A DNA stretch of 10,602 nt from contig JAFLKA010000208.1 of the NCBI GenBank assembly GCA_022712735.1, forward strand, positions 1 through 10,602, written 5' to 3'. This document shows positions 7,157 through 10,602 of the stretch, piece after piece. This DNA comes from Marinosulfonomonas sp. (GTDB taxonomy: Bacteria > Pseudomonadota > Alphaproteobacteria > Rhodobacterales > Rhodobacteraceae). The translations under genes and the position numbers were made by a program. The notes beneath the pieces were generated by a model. It ran no database searches. It worked only from the letters and a program-made list of their open reading frames with translations, and was not told the origin of the DNA. Every line of letters begins with the position of its first letter. Position 1 is the stretch's first letter.

Positions 7157-7180
7157 CAAAAAAGAAACGGTAAGGAATAT

Positions 7181-7868
7181 CTACCGAGCGATGCGTGGGT
7201 GCTTCAGGGCGCGGCGAAAGGTCTGTGTCAGAGCAGAATCTGACTGAATACGGGTGTCGGTGGCATCTTTCGGGTCATCGCCGTTGGGCCATGTTTCGTT
7301 CCACCAGCTGAATCCGATAAGTTCGGGCCATTTCCCCGACAGGACCAGTTTCAACGCCTTGTCGGCCCATGGTGCGGCGGGGTCTCGCGGGTTGCGCACA
7401 TCGGTGCCCCATTCGGCAATGATCGGGGTTTTGAAAGCAGCGGCCTGTCGTGCCAATTGGCCAGATCGGCGTCAAATTTGCCGTTGGCGATAGCGTAGGT
7501 GGCGAACAGCGCATCACCATGATCTTGTGTCGGCTCAGAGCGCAGCATCAGGCGCACAAAGGGGGTGGAGCCCTTGGCGCGAATCCATTTGGCTGTCGCG
7601 GTGGGGAAATCGCGCGAGCGATACCAGTTGTTGGAAAAATAGACCCATGCGGGTTTTACACCAACGGTGCGGATATAGGCATCCAGATTTGAGGGCCGGA
7701 TATCGTCCTCTTCGCCGCTGCGCCGGCCAGTATAGACACCGTGCAGCAGCTTTCCGGCAGGCGGGGCAAGGGCGTGCAGGGCGGCATCATGCGAGGTTGC
7801 TTGCGCTAACGCTGGCATAGGCGTCAGCGGCATCAACAAAGCAAGGGTCAGGGCAAGATGCGTAGCAT
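7181..7868 (-). pseudogene. Frameshifted secreted glycosyl-hydrolase-like gene (GH26/beta-mannanase-like)
   Basis: Two reading frames together encode one recognisable protein. ATG 7868 has AAAGGAG seven bases upstream but meets TGA after six codons (7848-7850). One extra base near 7853 would join it to a signal peptide ending TPMPALAQA, then HGVYTGRRSGEEDDI and AWVYFSNNWYRSRDFP. That frame runs to LANW at 7453, where it continues wrongly; one extra base there restores RQAAAFKTPIIAEWGTD, then GKWPELIGFSWWNETW and the stop at 7181. The resemblance, from memory, is to secreted beta-mannanase-like enzymes annotated near GH26. The restored product would be about 229 residues, well short of the 300 or more I expect, and the EWGTD segment runs directly into a C-terminal segment, suggesting an internal deletion. 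It lies 44 bases downstream of metG on the same strand. Sequencing error for the shifts cannot be excluded. Confidence 0.75.
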
Positions 7869-7875
7869 AGGGGTT

Positions 7876-7882
7876 CTCCTTT
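7876..7882 (-). promoter_or_regulatory. Strong ribosome binding site of the broken glycosyl-hydrolase gene
   Basis: AAAGGAG on the minus strand is seven bases before ATG 7868-7866. This near-ideal site points to an ATG whose frame closes after six codons, and is the main sign that the original start is here and that a base has been lost just downstream. Confidence 0.7.
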
Positions 7883-7912
7883 GATACCAACCAAGAGTCG
7901 CCCCAAGCCTGA

Positions 7913-9610
7913 TTATTCCCGTTTGCCTGCGAATTTCTCCTGCCATTCCTCGCGTTGCTCGTCGGTGATTTTGGCAAACAACACCTCGGGCACGGTGAAT
8001 GTGTGACCGGCGGGCAGGGTTTGCAATGCGGCGGCCACATCGTCGGGCCAGCCATCATCATCCGTGTTCATCGCGGCCAGCAGGCTGGCGGCGGCATCGG
8101 GGATAAAGGGGGCCGACAGCACCGCGTATAGCCGGATCAGGTTCAGCGACAGACGGATCGAGGCGGCGGCGGCAGGCGCGTCGGTTTTGAACAGAGACCA
8201 TGGTGCCGCGTTTTGCAGATATTCGTTGCCCGCCACCCAGATGGCGCGCAATTCAGACGCGGATTTTCGCACGTCCATTGCATCCATGTGCTTGTTGTAG
8301 GTCGCAACCCGTTCAGTCAGCGTGACGATCAGCGCCTTTTCGGCCTCGCCATACTCGCCACCTTCCGGCACCACTTCGCCGAATTTGGAACGGCAGAATT
8401 TGGTGACCCGCGAGGCGAAGTTGCCCAGCACATCGGCAAGGTCTTTGTTCACCGAGGCTTGGAAATTCTCCCACGTGAACTCGGCATCCGAATTTTCCGG
8501 TGCGTGGGACAATAGCCACCAGCGCCAGTAATCGGACGGCAGGATCGACAGCGCCTGATCCATAAACACACCGCGCCCGCGCGAGGTGGAAAACTGGCCA
8601 CCATCATAGTTCAGATAGTTAAACGATTTGATGTAATCGACCAGCTTCCAGGGCTCGTTTGAGCCCATGATCGTGGCTGGGAAACTAAGGGTGTGAAATG
8701 GTACATTGTCCTTGCCCATGAACTGCACATAGCGCACGTCATCGGCCCCCTTGTCGGTGCGCCACCAGCGCTCCCATGCCGTATCATCCAGCCCGTTCGC
8801 CTGCGCCCATTCCGCCGTGGCACCGATGTATTCGATCGGGGCGTCGAACCAGACGTAAAAAACTTTGCCCTCCATACCCGGCACCGGCACGCCCCAGTCC
8901 AGATCGCGGGTGATGCCACGGTCGCGCAGACCATCGCCATCATGCAGCCATTTCTTGGCGATGGATGTGGTCAGGATCGGCCAATCGGTTTTGGAGGAAA
9001 TCCATTTATCCAGTTCATCGCGCAGTTTGGATTGGCGCAGGAACAGGTGCTTGGTTTCGCGCACCTCAAGGTCCTTGGAGCCGGAAATGGTCGAGTAGGG
9101 ATCAATCAGGTCGGTGGGTGACAGCGGCTTGGTGCAATTATCACATTGATCACCGCGTGCGCCGACATAATCGCAGTTGGGGCAGGTGCCCTCGATATAG
9201 CGGTCCGGCAAAAAGCGTTTGTCGGTGATGGAATAAACCTGTTTGTCGCTGACCTCTTCGATAAACCCGTTCTCGGCCAGCTTAGCGGCAAAATGCTGGG
9301 TCAATTCGTGGTTCTGCGGGCTGGAAGAGCGGCCAAAATAATCAAACGACAGGCGGAAATCAGCGGCGATTTTGGCCTGCACCTCGTGCAGCTCGGCGCA
9401 GTATTCGGCCACGGGTATATCGGCCTTGGCAGCGGCCAATTCGGCTGGTGTGCCATGCTCGTCGGTGGCACAAATGAACATCACCTCGTGGCCACGTCCG
9501 CGATTGTAGCGGGCAAACAGATCGGCGGGCAGTTGACTGCCGATCAGGTTGCCCAGATGCTTGATCCCGTTGATATACGGAAGGGCCGAGGTGATAAGGA
9601 TACGTGCCAT
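7913..9610 (-). CDS. metG: Methionine--tRNA ligase (methionyl-tRNA synthetase)
   Basis: It charges tRNA-Met, including initiator tRNA, with methionine using ATP in the cytoplasm. This is a 565-residue class I synthetase. The N-terminal [14 protein letters not shown] (8-21) carries the HIGH-type signature in its MetRS form [12 protein letters not shown] (48-55) follows. A zinc-knuckle in the connective domain has C143, C146, C156 and C159 (CPNC and CDNC). [11 protein letters not shown] (254-264) and [11 protein letters not shown] (297-307) line the active site. The KMSKS loop appears as FSTSRGRGV (340-348), the form seen in many bacterial MetRSs. The C-terminal anticodon-binding helical domain ends without the separate tRNA-binding fold found in E. 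coli MetG. The ATG has AAAGG eight bases upstream. It is divergent from the DUF1810 gene. Confidence 0.97.
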   Translation of the reverse strand: MARILITSALPYINGIKHLGNLIGSQLPADLFARYNRGRGHEVMFICATDEHGTPAELAAAKADIPVAEYCAELHEVQAKIAADFRLSFDYFGRSSSPQNHELTQHFAAKLAENGFIEEVSDKQVYSITDKRFLPDRYIEGTCPNCDYVGARGDQCDNCTKPLSPTDLIDPYSTISGSKDLEVRETKHLFLRQSKLRDELDKWISSKTDWPILTTSIAKKWLHDGDGLRDRGITRDLDWGVPVPGMEGKVFYVWFDAPIEYIGATAEWAQANGLDDTAWERWWRTDKGADDVRYVQFMGKDNVPFHTLSFPATIMGSNEPWKLVDYIKSFNYLNYDGGQFSTSRGRGVFMDQALSILPSDYWRWWLLSHAPENSDAEFTWENFQASVNKDLADVLGNFASRVTKFCRSKFGEVVPEGGEYGEAEKALIVTLTERVATYNKHMDAMDVRKSASELRAIWVAGNEYLQNAAPWSLFKTDAPAAAASIRLSLNLIRLYAVLSAPFIPDAAASLLAAMNTDDDGWPDDVAAALQTLPAGHTFTVPEVLFAKITDEQREEWQEKFAGKRE

Positions 9611-9634
9611 TTCAGATGCCTTTGATTGTGTTGT

Positions 9635-9657
9635 CCCCCTTTAACGGATGGGGGGGG
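9635..9657. other. C5/G8 homopolymer pair in the metG-DUF1810 divergent spacer
   Basis: A run of five C (9635-9639) and a run of eight G (9650-9657) flank TTTAACGGAT in the 96-base spacer before the DUF1810 ATG. The runs could pair as a 5-bp hairpin in the metG leader (minus strand, CCCCC to GGGGG). No convincing promoter hexamers could be placed in this spacer for either gene. Confidence 0.35.
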
Positions 9658-9706
9658 CAAGGGCTAGGGCGTTTACCCGCCTGTTGTCACATGCTAGACA
9701 GTGAAT

Positions 9707-10156
9707 ATGAATGTATCCTATGACCTTGAACGCTTTGTTACGGTGCAATCCCCCTGCATTGACGCGGTTCTTGAGGAATTGACGAGCGGGCAGGTGCGGG
9801 GCGACTGGGTCAGTTGCATTTTTCCGCAGCTTGAAGGGTTGGAGTTTTCGCAAGGCTCTGAATTCTACACCCTTCGTGACAGGGACGAGGCCGCGGCCTA
9901 TTTGGCGCATCCCGTACTTGGACCGCGCCTGATCCAATGCACAAAGCTGGCGATCCAGCATGCGGTTGGTGGCACACGCAGGTTATTTGATCACCAAGAT
10001 GATCAGGCGTTCCACGCGTCCATTTCGCTATTTTCACGGGTTAAAGGTGTCAGTGCGGTTTTTGAGTCCGCTTTGTTCGCGTTTTACGGTGGCACGGCAG
10101 ACCCGCGCACCCTAAAGGAATTGCGCCTTGCGTTTGTGGCCACGTTAGATGACTAG
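9707..10156 (+). CDS. DUF1810 family protein
   Basis: The 149-residue product matches, from memory of the family, the DUF1810 pattern: a start of the type YDLERFVTVQ, then WVSCIFPQLEGL (around residues 35-46), DEAAAYLAHPVLGPRLIQCT (around 60-79) and a C-terminal AFYGGTADPRTL. DUF1810 proteins are small, soluble and widespread in bacteria, and their biochemical function is unknown. There is no signal peptide or membrane segment. A GTG at 9701 in the same frame would add two residues; I prefer the ATG because the family start is close to YDLxRF, but neither start has a good Shine-Dalgarno. The stop overlaps that of the convergent MFS gene. No link to the ugp genes is evident. Confidence 0.88.
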   Translation: MNVSYDLERFVTVQSPCIDAVLEELTSGQVRGDWVSCIFPQLEGLEFSQGSEFYTLRDRDEAAAYLAHPVLGPRLIQCTKLAIQHAVGGTRRLFDHQDDQAFHASISLFSRVKGVSAVFESALFAFYGGTADPRTLKELRLAFVATLDD

Positions 10157-10602
10157 CGGTTGCGCTTGTCGCGTTGGCGGCGGAACAGACGTCCAATCAT
10201 GAACGAGGTGCGCGGCGCATAGACATAGGGCGTGCGTTTTTCCACTGTGGGGCGCGCGCGCATCCGGCTGAGGCCAAAAACCACCAACACCAGATGGCCA
10301 AAAGCCAAAAACGCAAACAGGGCGGGCGGGCCATATGCTTCGATCAGCGATGATGCGATCAGCGGGCTGGCGATGGCGCCAATGGCGAAAAAGAACATCA
10401 GGGCGGCGGACAGTTCGATGCGTTCTTCGGATTTGGCAAAATCATGGGCGTGGGCCGCGGCGACCGAAAAGATCGGGAAGGTGGTAAAGCCAAAGAAAAC
10501 CGCGCCCAGCATCACCATTGTCGTGCCCCCGTCCGAGGCCAGAACCGCTGTGCCACAGCTAATGACGGCCGCGATGGACAGGCCGATCAGCACCCAGCGC
10601 CG
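10153..10602 (-). CDS. MFS transporter, YcaD-like, C-terminal fragment (N-terminus beyond right edge)
   Basis: The minus strand is open from the window edge to TAG at 10153-10155, giving 149 residues. It starts RRWVLIGLSIAAV, which looks like the end of the cytoplasmic loop motif DRxxRRW seen between MFS helices. About four hydrophobic helices follow: AVISCGTAVLA, FFGFTTFPIFSVAAAHA, LMFFFAIGAIASPLIAS and FAFLAFGHLVLVVFG. The FPIFSVAAAHAHD region resembles the YPVAMAWACE segment of E. coli YcaD, as recalled, so this is the last third of a 12-helix protein of that group. A basic tail of about 40 residues (RMRARPTVEKRTPY to RRQRDKRNR) faces the cytoplasm. Substrate unknown. The gene is convergent with DUF1810, sharing a 4-base end. 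Confidence 0.85.
   Translation of the reverse strand, partial: RRWVLIGLSIAAVISCGTAVLASDGGTTMVMLGAVFFGFTTFPIFSVAAAHAHDFAKSEERIELSAALMFFFAIGAIASPLIASSLIEAYGPPALFAFLAFGHLVLVVFGLSRMRARPTVEKRTPYVYAPRTSFMIGRLFRRQRDKRNR

Noticed and set aside
7869..8061. Upstream extension of the glycosyl-hydrolase frame into the end of metG
   Set aside because: The extension overlaps the metG 3' end out of frame and has no family resemblance; the real start is most likely the ATG at 7868 with its AAAGGAG site.
9684..9712. TTGTCA with a 17-base spacer as a promoter for the DUF1810 gene
   Set aside because: The matching -10 would fall on the start codon itself, leaving transcription to begin inside the gene.
1..10602. 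CRISPR array, tRNA, insertion sequence or defence cassette
   Set aside because: Reading both strands showed no regularly spaced repeats, no transposase-like protein, no terminal inverted repeats with target duplication and no tRNA-like fold; all long regions are explained by metabolic or housekeeping genes.

Overview
The window looks like a chromosomal segment from an alphaproteobacterium, most likely a marine Rhodobacteraceae (Roseobacter-group) member. This rests on moderately GC-rich codon use, an alphaproteobacterial-style sn-glycerol-3-phosphate (G3P) uptake operon, and the character of the MetRS, DUF1810 and glycosyl-hydrolase proteins. The species cannot be named from the sequence alone. 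No rRNA, tRNA, CRISPR array, insertion sequence or phage gene was seen.

Layout. (1) Positions 1-850, minus strand: a LysR-type regulator, nearly complete, cut by the left edge and probably starting at TTG. (2) 851-1043: an AT-rich divergent control region with several short palindromes. (3) 1044-7084, plus strand: a compact six-gene unit in the order ugpB-ugpA-ugpE-ugpC-ugpQ plus a HAD-family hydrolase. A perfect 12-bp hairpin lies between ugpB and ugpA; the later junctions are tight (0 nt, 10 nt, 1-nt overlap, 11 nt). (4) 7099-7156: a long inverted repeat between convergent units, probably a two-way terminator. (5) 7181-7868, minus strand: a broken secreted glycosyl-hydrolase-like gene with two apparent single-base losses and probably an internal deletion. 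(6) 7913-9610, minus strand: metG, methionyl-tRNA synthetase. (7) 9707-10156, plus strand: a DUF1810 protein. (8) 10153-10602, minus strand: the C-terminal part of a YcaD-like MFS transporter, whose stop codon overlaps that of the DUF1810 gene.

How the genes work together. UgpB captures G3P or glycerophosphodiesters in the periplasm, UgpA/UgpE form the membrane channel and UgpC supplies ATP hydrolysis. UgpQ cleaves imported glycerophosphodiesters to G3P and an alcohol. The HAD protein may act on a product of this pathway, but its first catalytic motif is atypical (D-A-Y instead of D-x-D), so a plain phosphatase role is uncertain. The divergent LysR gene and the lack of a recognisable Pho box suggest control by a metabolite through LysR rather than, or besides, phosphate starvation.

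No clearly new multi-gene system was found. The points most worth a second look are the unusual HAD at the operon end, the LysR/palindrome control region, and the decaying glycosyl hydrolase.
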